The notes beneath the pieces are model-generated. The model saw only the letters and a program-made list of their open reading frames with translations, did not search any database and had not been told where the DNA came from. A stretch of DNA of 64,000 bases from Leptospira sp. (GTDB lineage Bacteria > Spirochaetota > Leptospiria > Leptospirales > Leptospiraceae). Numbering within the stretch: the stretch's first letter is position 1; each line of letters starts with the position of its first letter. The DNA lies in the NCBI GenBank assembly GCA_002786225.1, contig PEQN01000009.1:1-64000 (forward strand), in the 5' to 3' direction. Below, piece after piece: positions 35,097 through 45,308 of this stretch. The position numbers and the translations under genes are program-made.

Positions 35097-36187
35097 TTGG
35101 ATTCAACCATGCTCCCATTTTTTACATGGAAAATTTGCCTAGATTCATCAAGGTTTCCAATATAATCTTGAATCCCTTCCAAATCTGTAGTTGTGAAAAA
35201 TGCTTGACCACATTCTCGTATCAAATCAACAAAAAATTCTCTTCGTTTAATATCTAACTCTCGAATTACATCATCAATCAATAAGATAGGATCAGTTTTT
35301 ATCTTTTTTCGAATCAATTCAAAAGAAGCAGTCTTAAGGGAAATAACGGAAGATCTCTTCTGCCCTTGAGACCCGAATTCCAAAATATCTTTATCATCTC
35401 TTCCAATAAAAATTTCATCTCGATGTGAACCGACAGTTGTATAACCCAATCGGATGTCTTTTTGGTAATTCGATTGTATTTTCTCTAGAAATCTATCTTT
35501 GGAATCAACATTAGGTTTATAAATTAATATAAAATCATCTTTACCACCCGAAAGATTGCTTAAGGCTTTCTGGTAATGAAAATTCAATTCTTCAATGATT
35601 TCCTTTCGTTTATTCCTTATGCTTTCATCTTTATCAGCTAGCATTGCATTATAAACATCTATCATTTTTAGGTCATTAAATTGTTTCTTTAATGTTATAT
35701 TTCTTTGTTTTAAGATTCGATTGTATTCTAGTAATTCATCCAAGTAAGGTTTGTGTAAAAGGGAAATTAAACTATCTATAAATTTTCTACGCTCAGCATG
35801 ACTTCCTTCTATAATTATTAAATCTTTGGGAGATAGAACTACACAAGGTAATAATCCGAAGGCATCCGACTGTTTTTTAAAAATATCATTATTTAATTTA
35901 ATTTTTTTTCTTCGGATAGGTTCTTTTTCAAAACCATATTCGAGTTTGAAATCTTCTTCACCCTGACAGAGAGAACCTATATAAAAAGTATTTTCATCCC
36001 ACATTAGCATTTCATCATCAGAATTGCCACGGAAACTTTTTAGGAAAGATAGAAGTGATATGGATTCAAGTAAATTCGTCTTACCTTCTCCATTATCACC
36101 TATAAAAAATATTAATCTAGAATGGAACTCAAGAGATAGATCTTTGTATGTCCTGAAATTTTTCAGAACAATTCTCTTGAGGATCAT
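35093..36187 (-). CDS. recF: DNA replication and repair protein RecF
   Basis: The 364-residue SMC-like ATPase shows LKNFRTYKDLSLEF, the Walker A motif GDNGEGKTNLLESI, the family stretch VVLSPKDLIIIEGSHAERRKFID, the signature-like LEFGSQGQKRSSVISLK and the Walker B region PILLIDDVIRELD. It loads RecA at gaps together with RecO and RecR; recR is also in this window. It is coupled to dciA by a four-base overlap and starts 3 bases after dnaN. Confidence 0.96.
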   Translation of the reverse strand: MILKRIVLKNFRTYKDLSLEFHSRLIFFIGDNGEGKTNLLESISLLSFLKSFRGNSDDEMLMWDENTFYIGSLCQGEEDFKLEYGFEKEPIRRKKIKLNNDIFKKQSDAFGLLPCVVLSPKDLIIIEGSHAERRKFIDSLISLLHKPYLDELLEYNRILKQRNITLKKQFNDLKMIDVYNAMLADKDESIRNKRKEIIEELNFHYQKALSNLSGGKDDFILIYKPNVDSKDRFLEKIQSNYQKDIRLGYTTVGSHRDEIFIGRDDKDILEFGSQGQKRSSVISLKTASFELIRKKIKTDPILLIDDVIRELDIKRREFFVDLIRECGQAFFTTTDLEGIQDYIGNLDESRQIFHVKNGSMVESK

Positions 36188-36190
36188 CTT

Positions 36191-37309
36191 CTATAATTTC
36201 ATCGGCATAATTACTGCAACGTAATCTGCGTCGGATGGATCTTTGAAGAGAACAGGAACATTCGAATTAGTAAAATTAATTTCAACTTCAGGATCATCGA
36301 TAGTTTTAATCGTGTCAGACAAATAATCACCTTTAAAAGCTATAGTTGTTTCTTCACCTGAATATTGAATAGACATATGATTTTCAAATTGTACCGAACC
36401 AGGGTTAGATGCTGAAATATGTAATTCATTTTTCTTAAAAGTTATTCGAATTTGTCTCGAAGGTTCTTCTGCTGAAATTAATGCTTGTCTTAGCATAATT
36501 AAAAATTCATCTTTATTGATTCTTATCGAATAACTAGAATTTTTTGGAATAACTTGTTCATAATCAGGAAAGGTTCCATCAATTAATTTTGAAAGAAGTT
36601 CTGCTTGTCCAATATTAATATAGAATTGTGATTCAGAGATTCCAACTTTTGCATTTTCTGCTAGATCGAGAAGCTTCTGACTCTCACGTATAGTCTTGTG
36701 TGGAATTATGATTCCTGTAGCGAATGGAAGTTTCTGGGGAAATTTTCTCGATATCTTTGCTAACCTTCTACCATCTGTTCCAACAACAGTAAGTTCTGTA
36801 TCGTTACTTTTAAAATACAAACCATTAAATACAAATCTTGTTTCTTCTTGCGCGACTGCATGATAAGTTTTACGAATCATTTCTTTAAGAAGAACTGATG
36901 GAAAGTCTACTATATTTGAAGTATCCACTTTCCCTATAGTTTTTATTTCTTCAGGATCCAAACATTGAAAGCCTGTTTTATATCCATTCTTATCATCAGC
37001 ATCTGTAATGAATGTTTGACTAGAATCATCTTCTTCTACAAGTTCTAACATTGCATCTGAAAAATTAATAGTTTTAAATGCACCAGATAAAGTTTTAACA
37101 GGAATAGATGTAGATCCTGGTTTAACAATATTTGCAGCTAGAGAAGTTCTTAGAGAAATTTCTAAGTCAGTTGCACTTAATGCGATTGAATTTGTCAGAG
37201 TTTCTATTTTTACATTTGAAAGTATGGATTTTATTTGTTTCGTACTGATTACTCCTTCTATAGAGTGGATGGCTTTGAGAAAGTCGGATGTTTTAACACT
37301 AAATTTCAT
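36191..37309 (-). CDS. dnaN: DNA polymerase III beta sliding clamp
   Basis: The 372-residue protein has the three-domain clamp layout. MKFSVKTSDFLKAIHSIEGV starts domain 1, TVVGTDGRRLAKI is a highly conserved domain 2 motif, and YVAVIMPMKL is the usual C-terminus of beta (compare MPMRL). It encircles DNA as a dimer and tethers polymerase. It lies 259 bases after dnaA, and that gap is a candidate origin, and it directly precedes recF. Confidence 0.98.
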   Translation of the reverse strand: MKFSVKTSDFLKAIHSIEGVISTKQIKSILSNVKIETLTNSIALSATDLEISLRTSLAANIVKPGSTSIPVKTLSGAFKTINFSDAMLELVEEDDSSQTFITDADDKNGYKTGFQCLDPEEIKTIGKVDTSNIVDFPSVLLKEMIRKTYHAVAQEETRFVFNGLYFKSNDTELTVVGTDGRRLAKISRKFPQKLPFATGIIIPHKTIRESQKLLDLAENAKVGISESQFYINIGQAELLSKLIDGTFPDYEQVIPKNSSYSIRINKDEFLIMLRQALISAEEPSRQIRITFKKNELHISASNPGSVQFENHMSIQYSGEETTIAFKGDYLSDTIKTIDDPEVEINFTNSNVPVLFKDPSDADYVAVIMPMKL

Positions 37310-37568
37310 TTTCTTAATTTCCTTAATTATATAATATTATGTCTTATATCTGATGATGTTGTTGGTAATGTTCATAAGTAGATAACTCAAAAAACACCAG
37401 TAAAGATATAGGAATATGTCGCATTATTTTCGAAAATAACTTTTTTCAAAATCCATGATTTATCTTAATTCTACACCTAAGAAGAGACAGTAATTTTGGA
37501 ATATGTCTTATTAACAACTTATGAACAGTTTATTATTAGTTAAAACACAGTTTAATTTCTATTTAACT
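37310..37568. other. dnaA-dnaN intergenic region, candidate replication origin (oriC)
   Basis: This very AT-rich gap holds three sequences close to the DnaA box TTATCCACA. They are TTATGAACA at 37519-37527, TTATTAACA at 37508-37516 just beside it, and the reverse complement TGTTCATAA at 37369-37377. Each differs from the consensus at two positions. The stretch 37310-37350 is almost pure A/T and could unwind. Genes point away on both sides of the wider 37-41 kb region. The gap at 38910-39023 upstream of dnaA has no box that I could see. Confidence 0.55.
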
Positions 37569-38909
37569 TCAAAGATCGTTTGTTCCAAGCTGCAAATGGA
37601 TATTTTGAATAGTGGATTCAATTTTTTCATCCAATTGCCTTAATTTGGAAATGTTCGTGATTGCATGTATTACTGTAGTGTGTTGGCAATCGAAGATCCT
37701 ACCTATTTGTGTTTTCTTCAAATGAAAGACCTCATGAAGTAAAAACATACATAGATGCCTAGGAATAATAAATTCACTTTTTCTTGTTTTTCCTAAAATA
37801 TCTTTTCGAGTTTGATTGAATTTCTCACAAACTTGATCTATCAATTGATCATGAGTATAGACCATAGATTTCTTTCGAGTTTGAACTCTAGAATCAACAA
37901 CTTCTTTTACTTTTTCAAAAGGAATAATAAACATATTATATGCTTTTTTGTACAATATTATATCATTAATAGATCCAAGTAAAAACCGAATATCACCCGT
38001 TACATTACGTGAGATATATTGATAAGATTCTTCATCTAGTGATAGATTATAAGAAGAAGAAAAGCTTTTCAAAATTTTCAATCGTAAATCTTCGGAAGGT
38101 TGTTGGATTAAACTTTGAACACCTTTTGTAAATCTAGATTTCAATCTATCATGTATAGGTAATTCATAACTTGGTCTATCGGAAGCTATGACTATTTGGC
38201 TTTTTCTTTGGTAGAGAAAGTTAAACAATGCGAAAAATTCTTCTTGGGTTTTATCTGCACCTGAATTTAAAAATTGAATATCATCGATTAATAAAGTATC
38301 ATAGGATTGGTATTTGATTTTGAAAGAGTCCAAAGTTGTTCTAGAATTCTGTCTTACACTATAAACGAACTCATTAAGAAAGGAGGTCATCTCTACGTAG
38401 CGAACTTTTTTAGTTCTATCTCTTCGTACAATTTCATTGCCCATAGCATGCAAAAGATGTGTCTTCCCAACTCCAACAGAACCAAAAATATACAAAGGAT
38501 TGATATCTCCAGGACGCTTTACTGCTTCTTGGCAAGCTGTATAAGCTAGTCTATTTGAATCAGCTATGTAAAAATTATCAAAGGTCATCTCGGGATTTAA
38601 TTTATCTTCATCATGGTTCATTTTGTTCTGAATCAGTTGAGAAAGATTATTGGATCCTACTTCTGTAAAAATTTCCACAGAATAACGATCTCCCATGACT
38701 TGGTAAAAGGCATTTTCCAAATGGGAAATGTATTTTGTAACAACATGTCTTTTAATTTGGTCAGATGGTGCAGAAAGTACGATTGAATCGTTCTCTAATT
38801 TTATAAATTGCAAAGGGGATATAAAGCTTTGAAAGTAACTAGGATTGATAGATTTAGATACTTCATCCATTACCCGATTCCATTTTTCGTTTGAGAGTTC
38901 TTGATTCAT
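37569..38909 (-). CDS. dnaA: Chromosomal replication initiator DnaA
   Basis: The 446-residue initiator has domain I (WNRVMDEVSKSINPSYFQSFI), a linker with MTFDNFYIADSNRLAYTACQ, Walker A GSVGVGKTHLLHAMGNE, Walker B TLLIDDIQFL, and the C-terminal domain IV with IPRHLCMFLLHEVFHLKKTQIG and DCQHTTVIHAI, the DnaA-box-binding signature. It is the first gene of the minus-strand block that continues with dnaN and recF. The start ATG is the only good one near the expected N-terminus. Confidence 0.98.
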   Translation of the reverse strand: MNQELSNEKWNRVMDEVSKSINPSYFQSFISPLQFIKLENDSIVLSAPSDQIKRHVVTKYISHLENAFYQVMGDRYSVEIFTEVGSNNLSQLIQNKMNHDEDKLNPEMTFDNFYIADSNRLAYTACQEAVKRPGDINPLYIFGSVGVGKTHLLHAMGNEIVRRDRTKKVRYVEMTSFLNEFVYSVRQNSRTTLDSFKIKYQSYDTLLIDDIQFLNSGADKTQEEFFALFNFLYQRKSQIVIASDRPSYELPIHDRLKSRFTKGVQSLIQQPSEDLRLKILKSFSSSYNLSLDEESYQYISRNVTGDIRFLLGSINDIILYKKAYNMFIIPFEKVKEVVDSRVQTRKKSMVYTHDQLIDQVCEKFNQTRKDILGKTRKSEFIIPRHLCMFLLHEVFHLKKTQIGRIFDCQHTTVIHAITNISKLRQLDEKIESTIQNIHLQLGTNDL

Positions 38910-39023
38910 ATTTGAGTGCAGTACTAAACTTTCGAATAGCTGATTACATTCAAATGAAAAATGAAAACTTTTTTAAAAATCAATCAGATCAATGAACGGA
39001 TAATAATATTATGTCTCAAATGT

Positions 39024-39977
39024 TTAGTGTACTAAAGTACAGAGCTTATTGAAGAGTTTTGAAACGGAAAAGTTTTCCATTGCATTGATGTCTTTATGCA
39101 AAATATTTTTAAATTCAAAAATAGCATCAATACAAAGAGAATAATCTTTTTCTTGGTTTTTGAAATAAGAATAAATCATAAGTGAAGATATAATATCCAA
39201 GAATTTTTTATAATCAAAATCTTCTTTCCATTCAGTATGATTCGTTTTATAAGCCTTAATCCAAATTTCTAAACGCAGAAGTTGTATAGAATCAAAGATG
39301 GAGTTTTCAACCTTATCTTGGAATAGATTCCAAGCATCCAAACTTAAATTTCCTAAATCAAAGCTACCCGAATAATAATCAGGAATAGTTATACCAATCT
39401 TATCAGAAATAATTTGCATATTGCTTTGTGAAAGATAGAAAAAAGGAATCTCCACCGCACGACTACGAATCGTACTCTTCAAGCTATGAATGTCTTCAAC
39501 GACAAAAATAAACTTTGTGTGTTCATTCGTTTCTTCCAAAGTTTTTAGCATGGCAGTTTCGGCTTCTGAATTAATTTTCGTTGCATCCGGAAAGACAACG
39601 AATCTTTTGGTAGAGACATCGGGTTTATAAATTACTCTTTGGCTTTGTAGCCAGCGAATCGTAAAAACATCTGGATTTTTTAGATCACCAATTGCGATTT
39701 TTTCATTATCTGGAAAAAGTATATAATCAGGATGAACTTTTTTCTGAAACATCTTACAAGATTGGCAAAGTCCGCATGCATTTCCGTTCATACATAGAAC
39801 GGATTTAGAGAACAATTCAGCAGCAAACATTTTACCAACTCCCGAAGGCCCATGGAAGATCAACAAGGGAGGAATCTTATCTTGGTATTTGGAATAATTT
39901 CTAAGATATCGCAAGGCCAAAGGTTGACCCACAAGCGCATCTATCTTATAGGAATTATTTTCTAAAACCATTTCCAT
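39024..39977 (-). CDS. holB: DNA polymerase III delta' subunit (HolB-like)
   Basis: The 317-residue AAA+ protein has a P-loop HGPSGVGKMF with Met at the usual Ser/Thr, a four-cysteine zinc module (Cys62, 68, 71 and 74, then HPDYILFP) and the segment ETAMLKTLEETNEHTKFIFVVED. At the SRC sensor position it reads IRSRAVEIPF, with Ala for Cys. The altered P-loop fits the delta' subunit, which does not need to hydrolyse ATP. Its start is one base after the ilvE stop, and dnaA follows 114 bases downstream. Confidence 0.85.
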   Translation of the reverse strand: MEMVLENNSYKIDALVGQPLALRYLRNYSKYQDKIPPLLIFHGPSGVGKMFAAELFSKSVLCMNGNACGLCQSCKMFQKKVHPDYILFPDNEKIAIGDLKNPDVFTIRWLQSQRVIYKPDVSTKRFVVFPDATKINSEAETAMLKTLEETNEHTKFIFVVEDIHSLKSTIRSRAVEIPFFYLSQSNMQIISDKIGITIPDYYSGSFDLGNLSLDAWNLFQDKVENSIFDSIQLLRLEIWIKAYKTNHTEWKEDFDYKKFLDIISSLMIYSYFKNQEKDYSLCIDAIFEFKNILHKDINAMENFSVSKLFNKLCTLVH

Positions 39978-39978
39978 T

Positions 39979-40902
39979 TTAATATACCGAGTAGCACCAA
40001 TCTTTAAATTCTTTTTGATTTCCTTTCACTGTGTTGAAATAAACTTCTTGTAATTTTTTAGAAATTGGTCCTATATTACCATCACCGATTATTCTTCTAT
40101 CTACGGATTTTACCCAAGCAACTTGAACACCAGTTCCAGAGAAAAAGATTTCATCTGCAACATACAATTCACTTCGAGTAATATTTCTTACTTCAATTTC
40201 AAAATTACAAAATTTTGCTAAGTCAAAAATTGTTCTCCTAGTGATCCCTTCTAAAATAGAAGAATCTAAGCTTGGGGTGATTATCTTATTTCTACGAACG
40301 ATAAATATATTCTCTGCTGAACCTTCAGAAACATATCCTTTAGAATCTAAAAAGATAGCCTCATCAAAACCATTTTGAACAGCTTCAGACTTTGCAAGAG
40401 CCGAATTGACATATCCTCCCGACGCCTTAGACATAGTTGGAATCATAGTATCATCGATTCGTCTCCAACTCGAGATGCATGTAGTCAATCCATTTGTTGT
40501 ATCAAGATAGTCATCCAATTTCAAAACATAGATAGCAACATCAGTTTTTACATCATGAAATCTTGGAGAGAGCTGTAAGGAGGATGTATATATAATTGGT
40601 CTTATGTATACATTTTGTTTATAAGCACATTGCTTTAATAAATCCAAAGTTATATTCGCTAACTCATCAGGAGTCCTGCTTGTGTTTAATTGCATTATCT
40701 TAGTTGATTGGATTAAGCGTGTAAAATGATCTTTAATTCGAAAAACAAAAAGATTTTTAAGCTCTGAATTGTAATAACCTCTTATCCCACCAAAAACAGC
40801 TGTGCCATACTGAAAGGCATGAGTCTGTACACTCAATTTTGCTTCGGAAGCTGGAACGATCTTTCCTTCGAAATAACTTAGATCTTTTGTATTATCCGAC
40901 AT
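39979..40902 (-). CDS. ilvE: Branched-chain amino acid aminotransferase
   Basis: This 307-residue class IV (fold III) PLP enzyme reversibly moves amino groups between glutamate and leucine, isoleucine or valine. FEGKIVPASEAKLSVQTHAFQYGTAVF, the PLP lysine at residue 159 in PTMSKASGGYVNSALAK, GYVSEGSAENIF, LEGITRRTI and DEIFFSGTGVQV are all in place and in register with E. coli IlvE. It is co-directional with holB with a one-base gap. D-amino acid or aminodeoxychorismate activity is less likely given the EGSAEN and length. Confidence 0.93.
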   Translation of the reverse strand: MSDNTKDLSYFEGKIVPASEAKLSVQTHAFQYGTAVFGGIRGYYNSELKNLFVFRIKDHFTRLIQSTKIMQLNTSRTPDELANITLDLLKQCAYKQNVYIRPIIYTSSLQLSPRFHDVKTDVAIYVLKLDDYLDTTNGLTTCISSWRRIDDTMIPTMSKASGGYVNSALAKSEAVQNGFDEAIFLDSKGYVSEGSAENIFIVRRNKIITPSLDSSILEGITRRTIFDLAKFCNFEIEVRNITRSELYVADEIFFSGTGVQVAWVKSVDRRIIGDGNIGPISKKLQEVYFNTVKGNQKEFKDWCYSVY

Positions 40903-41050
40903 TGAATTCTGAACTCCTTATCTATTCCAATTTCTTAGTCTGCCTATTAAAGAAAACTAGATTAAATTTTACTTTAATCCTAAGCTAGAGTTTCAAAATC
41001 GATCTTAATAAGAAAGTTTGTAGTACTTTCATAGGAAGTTAATATATATT

Positions 41051-42943
41051 ATGTCAGATTCTTTTTATCCTAATCAATTCGACTGTATCGTTGTAGGGGC
41101 AGGGCATGCTGGATCTGAAGCAGCTTACATATCTGCTAAAGGTGGCCTTAAGACTTTACTCATCACTATGAACTTAGATACGATAGGGCAAATGAGTTGT
41201 AATCCAGCTATAGGAGGGATTGCAAAAGGACATATGGTACGTGAGGTTGATGCTTTAGGTGGATTGATGGGAAAAGTGATTGATGCAACCGGAATTCAAT
41301 TTAAAATGCTGAATACTTCCAAAGGTCCTTCTGTTTGGGCTCCGCGTGCCCAAGCTGATAAAAAAGAATACCAATTAAAAGTAAAACATACCTTAGAAGC
41401 TACACCCAATCTAAGTATCAGACAAGACACAGTTGAAGATTTAATCATAGAAGGAAATCTACTCAAAGGTTTAATCACAGGAAGAGGTTTTTCTTTTTAT
41501 ACCAATCATGCTATCTTAACGACTGGAACTTTTTTATCATCTATAGTTCACATTGGAACTTATCAAAAGGAGAATGGAAGGATAGGTGAACCAACTACGA
41601 AAGGCTTATCTAAATCTTTAGGCTCACATCATTTTAATTTGGGTAGACTTAAGACAGGAACTCCTGCAAGGGTTCATAAACTCTCTATTGATTTTGATGG
41701 CTTAGAAATTCAACCAGGTGATGAGCTTCCACCAGCTTTTTCTTATTCAACTAAAGAAATTACAAGAAGACAAATTCCTTGTCACATCACTTATACAAAT
41801 GATGAGACTCATAAGTTTATAAATGAAAATCTTCATCTCTCTCCTATGTATTCCGGACAAATACAATCAACAGGTCCAAGATATTGTCCTTCTATTGAAG
41901 ATAAAGTAGTTCGTTTTGCACAAAGAGAAAGACATCAAATTTTTATCGAACCTGAAGGTTATGATACAAATGAAATTTATCTAAATGGTGTCTCAACAAG
42001 TCTTCCGGAAGAGATACAGTGGAAATTTCTAAGGACAATTAGGGGACTTGAGAAAGTTGAACTCATGAGACCGGGTTATGCAATAGAGTATGATTATGTT
42101 GACCCAAGAGAATTAAAACCAACTTTGGAAACTCATAAGATAAAAGGTCTATACCATGCTGGACAAATTAATGGAACCACAGGCTATGAAGAAGCCGCAG
42201 CCCAAGGTTTAGTAGCTGCATATAATGTGATTCGTTCAGTAAAAAAAATGGAGCCTATGATTTTCCAAAGATCTGAATCTTATATCGGTGTTCTGATAGA
42301 TGATTTAGTTTATAAAGGTGTCGAAGATCCATATCGTATGTTCACAAGTAGAGCAGAATATCGTTTACTTCTTCGACAAGATAATGCAGATCAAAGATTG
42401 ATGAAGTATGGTTATGAAATGGGTTTAGTTGATAAAGAAACTTTCGAAACAACTCTTACAAAATATAAAAATATCGATTCAATTAAAACGAGTATTCATA
42501 AATCTTCTATGAAACCTTCCATTGAACTTACCGAGGTTTTAAAAGAAAAGGGAATAGAAAATTATAAATTTGGAACAAATGTAGCCAATTTTTTAAAAAG
42601 GCCAGAAATCAAGATACAAGATGTCGAAATGTTTCTACCAGAATTAAAATCTCTTTCCTTTGCAGATAAGGCTGTAATTGAAATGGAAATTAAATACGAA
42701 GGCTATCTAAAAAGAGAGCTCGATTCTGTGGATCTAAGGTCAAGATATATTCAGACTCCCATACCAGAAGATTTTTCGTATGAGCAGGTAAAAGGTTTAA
42801 AGACGGAAGCCTTAACAAAATTAAACAAGCATAAACCAATTAATTTGGAAAAAGCTTCACAAATTTCAGGAGTAGATCCCACAGATATTGATTTACTTTT
42901 GTTTTACTTAGCTTCCAAAACTACAGCCAAGCATGCAAGCTAA
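41051..42943 (+). CDS. mnmG: tRNA uridine-5-carboxymethylaminomethyl modification enzyme MnmG
   Basis: The 630-residue FAD enzyme works with MnmE on wobble uridines. The FAD motif [10 protein letters not shown], the strings [22 protein letters not shown] and [11 protein letters not shown], the two cysteines of the catalytic region ([12 protein letters not shown] and [10 protein letters not shown]), and [16 protein letters not shown] are all present. It opens the plus-strand arm at the origin, facing away from the ilvE-holB-dnaA block, with a 148-base divergent gap. An AGGAAG lies about 12 bases before the ATG. Confidence 0.97.
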   Translation: MSDSFYPNQFDCIVVGAGHAGSEAAYISAKGGLKTLLITMNLDTIGQMSCNPAIGGIAKGHMVREVDALGGLMGKVIDATGIQFKMLNTSKGPSVWAPRAQADKKEYQLKVKHTLEATPNLSIRQDTVEDLIIEGNLLKGLITGRGFSFYTNHAILTTGTFLSSIVHIGTYQKENGRIGEPTTKGLSKSLGSHHFNLGRLKTGTPARVHKLSIDFDGLEIQPGDELPPAFSYSTKEITRRQIPCHITYTNDETHKFINENLHLSPMYSGQIQSTGPRYCPSIEDKVVRFAQRERHQIFIEPEGYDTNEIYLNGVSTSLPEEIQWKFLRTIRGLEKVELMRPGYAIEYDYVDPRELKPTLETHKIKGLYHAGQINGTTGYEEAAAQGLVAAYNVIRSVKKMEPMIFQRSESYIGVLIDDLVYKGVEDPYRMFTSRAEYRLLLRQDNADQRLMKYGYEMGLVDKETFETTLTKYKNIDSIKTSIHKSSMKPSIELTEVLKEKGIENYKFGTNVANFLKRPEIKIQDVEMFLPELKSLSFADKAVIEMEIKYEGYLKRELDSVDLRSRYIQTPIPEDFSYEQVKGLKTEALTKLNKHKPINLEKASQISGVDPTDIDLLLFYLASKTTAKHAS

Positions 42944-43042
42944 GTCCATTTTAAATAATATTAAGGTACTTAACTTTTTAACTCAGAATTTTTATTTCTA
43001 TTTAGGCTAATTATTCTATCTTGATGGATGAATTTTTTTTAT

Positions 43043-43765
43043 CTAATAAGATAATTTATGCGTCTTTAAATGTTTCCATATCCCATCTTGTTTCACGTGA
43101 AACGTAAATTGGACTAAACGATCTGAGTTGTCATATTCTAGAATATTTTTTCTCTCTATATTCCCTTGTGTAAATAATCTTTCTATGATGTTACCTTTTG
43201 CATTTATTTTGTTCTCAATTTTTGCAATAGGTTTCTTCTTCTCATCCATTATCGTTAAAATCTTTAGATTTGGTTTCGTTGAGAGAGAATATTTTTCTTT
43301 ATCTTTTGATTCGGTCCATAGAATATCAGCAGTAGAAATCATATCGCTATCCATAGAATAAATAGTCGCATCTTGGATTAATTTTTTATCTACATCGAAG
43401 GTTTTAATCTTTGAAAGACTTCCTTTACCATTAAAAACAAATTCCTTTATCTCTATCATTTTGCCTGAAGAATCTAAGGTAACTTCTTTAGATAATTTAC
43501 CGTTCTTATCATATTGATACGAAATCGATCCTTCTTTTTTTCCATTATTGATGAATTCTTCACTTACCAAAAAGCCATCTTTGTATTTTAAATTAGATGT
43601 AAGTATCAGTGAGTTGTTTTCATCAAAAACAAGTTCTTGAATGGGTAAATCTTTGATCTTCTTAGGAAAAAGTAATATAGAATCTGTATGAGACCATTTG
43701 CCAGGCGAATAAGAAAACAAAGACAAGGAGAATAAAAGGAGTGAAGAATATACTATAGCTTTCAT
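43043..43765 (-). CDS. Exported protein of unknown function with YD-like repeats
   Basis: The 240-residue protein has a signal peptide (AIVYSSLLLFSLSLFSYSPG). The mature part is made of short beta-rich units such as EFINNGKKEGSISYQYDKNGKL, EFVFNGKGSLSKIKTFD and NILEYDNSDRLVQFTF. These resemble MORN- or YD-type repeats in which N-G-K turns recur about every 20-25 residues. It is likely periplasmic or on the surface. It interrupts the plus-strand mnmG-rsmG run on the opposite strand, and its 3' part contains a parS site (43089-43104). No function is claimed. Confidence 0.6.
   Translation of the reverse strand: MKAIVYSSLLLFSLSLFSYSPGKWSHTDSILLFPKKIKDLPIQELVFDENNSLILTSNLKYKDGFLVSEEFINNGKKEGSISYQYDKNGKLSKEVTLDSSGKMIEIKEFVFNGKGSLSKIKTFDVDKKLIQDATIYSMDSDMISTADILWTESKDKEKYSLSTKPNLKILTIMDEKKKPIAKIENKINAKGNIIERLFTQGNIERKNILEYDNSDRLVQFTFHVKQDGIWKHLKTHKLSY
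43089..43104. promoter_or_regulatory. parS: parS centromere-like site (15 of 16)
   Basis: The sequence TGTTTCACGTGAAACG matches the parS consensus TGTTTCACGTGAAACA except at the last base. It lies inside the coding region at 43043-43765, near parAB. ParB would nucleate here and spread. Confidence 0.9.
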
Positions 43766-43809
43766 ACTAATAGCTATCGGTATATTTTATAAAAGGTTTA
43801 TTGCGAATT

Positions 43810-44589
43810 ATGTCTATTCTAGAAATCTCATCATCCATTCAGAAATATTTTCCTGAATACCAAGAATTACTCTTAGAAACTTTTGATTTAGATTTAATTT
43901 CAGATTACATAGAGTTTCTTAAAGATAAAAATGAGCAAGGCGGATTCTTTTCTAAACGCGATGCGGAACATATCTTGGAACGACACATTATTGAAGCAAT
44001 GTACTTCGTTTATGTTCTTTCTGGAAATGATCTTGTTTCACGTGAAACAAAGCTAGTGGATGTTGGGACTGGACCAGGTCTTCCCGGATTTCTATTTGTC
44101 TGTATGAAAGAATCTCCCAAGGTTACACTTCTAGATGGTTCAAAAAGAAAGTTGGGACTTACAGAAGAATGGTGGAAAGGATTACAAATTAAATATCCAG
44201 AGAAGGATTGTAAGTTTCAATATACAAGAGCCGAAGAATGGAAAAATCATTTTAACTTAGTGGTCATGCGTGCTGCAATTCCTTATCCTTTTTCTGTAGA
44301 GATAGTCTCTAGACTTGTACTAAAAGATGGATACTTTTGTCCTTTTCTTGGTAAAGAACAGAAATGGGAGTTGATAGAGAAAAGAATTTTGTCCGAGTCA
44401 GGATTTACAATCGAGGGATCTATTGATTTGGAAGATTTGAGCTTTTTGGGAGAGCGACATATTAAAGTATTGAAAAAGCACTCTCAAGCGAAACATGGTA
44501 TTCCAAGGGAATGGAAAATTATCTCTAAGGAAATAAAAGAACAGGAATGGGAAAAATCATCTCAATCAGCAATCAAAAAGGCGGAGTAG
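43810..44589 (+). CDS. rsmG: 16S rRNA (guanine-N7)-methyltransferase RsmG
   Basis: This SAM enzyme methylates G527 of 16S r[17 protein letters not shown], the SAM motif [39 protein letters not shown] and [11 protein letters not shown] follow the family order. The ATG at 43810 is preferred; a TTG at 43801 is also possible and has an AAAAGG box four bases before it. The protein (about 259 residues) is longer than E. coli RsmG because of a basic C-terminal tail. The last 43 bases overlap parA. A perfect parS lies within the gene at 44034-44049. Confidence 0.93.
   Translation: MSILEISSSIQKYFPEYQELLLETFDLDLISDYIEFLKDKNEQGGFFSKRDAEHILERHIIEAMYFVYVLSGNDLVSRETKLVDVGTGPGLPGFLFVCMKESPKVTLLDGSKRKLGLTEEWWKGLQIKYPEKDCKFQYTRAEEWKNHFNLVVMRAAIPYPFSVEIVSRLVLKDGYFCPFLGKEQKWELIEKRILSESGFTIEGSIDLEDLSFLGERHIKVLKKHSQAKHGIPREWKIISKEIKEQEWEKSSQSAIKKAE
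44034..44049. promoter_or_regulatory. parS: parS centromere-like site (perfect match)
   Basis: TGTTTCACGTGAAACA at 44034-44049 is identical to the parS consensus. It lies within rsmG, about 500 bases upstream of parA and 5 kb from dnaA, as expected for an origin-proximal segregation site. It encodes SRET in the RsmG frame. Confidence 0.95.
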
Positions 44590-45305
44590 GTAAGACTACT
44601 ACTGCAATTAATTTAGCCTCATGTCTTTGTGAGATTGGTAAAAAAGTATTAATAGTAGACTTAGACCCTCAAGGTAACTCAGGATCAGGTTTAGGTATTT
44701 CCATTCATGAAATTGAAAAGACGACTTATGAAATTTTATTAGCAGATGTAACTTCCAGAGAGTGCATAATTAAAACTGGAATAGACAATCTACACATCAT
44801 TCCGTCAAACATCAATCTAAGTGGATCCGAGGTTGATCTACTTGAAGTAGATAAAAGAGAATACCGATTGAAAGATGCTATGAATGATATAAGAAGTGAT
44901 TACGATTTCGTTCTGATTGATTGTCCACCTTCACTTGGAATTTTAACAATTAACGCTCTTTGTGCTTCGGATAGTGTGATGATCACTCTCCAAACCGAAT
45001 ACTTTGCTTTGGAAGGATTAAGTCAGTTGATGAAAATAATTTCTATGGTTCAGTCAGGTTTGAATCAATCTTTAGAGCTAGAGGGAGTTCTTCTTACGAT
45101 GTATGATAAAAGAACTAATCTAGCCAACCAAGTTGCCGAGGACGTAAGAAATTATTTTCAAGAAAAAGTATATCAAACTATGATACCTAGAAATATAAAA
45201 TTGAGTGAAGCACCATCTTTTGGTAAACCAATCAATTTATATGATGCGGAAGGTATAGGAACTCAAAGTTATCGCTCTCTTGCCAAAGAAGTGGTTGCGA
45301 GGTAG
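44547..45305 (+). CDS. parA: Chromosome partitioning ATPase ParA
   Basis: This 252-residue ParA/Soj-type ATPase has the deviant Walker A motif [16 protein letters not shown] with the signature lysine, [13 protein letters not shown], the Walker B region [13 protein letters not shown] and [10 protein letters not shown]. The lack of an N-terminal HTH marks the short chromosomal type. It forms DNA-bound dimers that ParB-parS complexes follow. It overlaps rsmG by 43 bases and is followed by parB after 3 bases. Confidence 0.97.
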   Translation: MGKIISISNQKGGVGKTTTAINLASCLCEIGKKVLIVDLDPQGNSGSGLGISIHEIEKTTYEILLADVTSRECIIKTGIDNLHIIPSNINLSGSEVDLLEVDKREYRLKDAMNDIRSDYDFVLIDCPPSLGILTINALCASDSVMITLQTEYFALEGLSQLMKIISMVQSGLNQSLELEGVLLTMYDKRTNLANQVAEDVRNYFQEKVYQTMIPRNIKLSEAPSFGKPINLYDAEGIGTQSYRSLAKEVVAR

Positions 45306-45308
45306 AAT

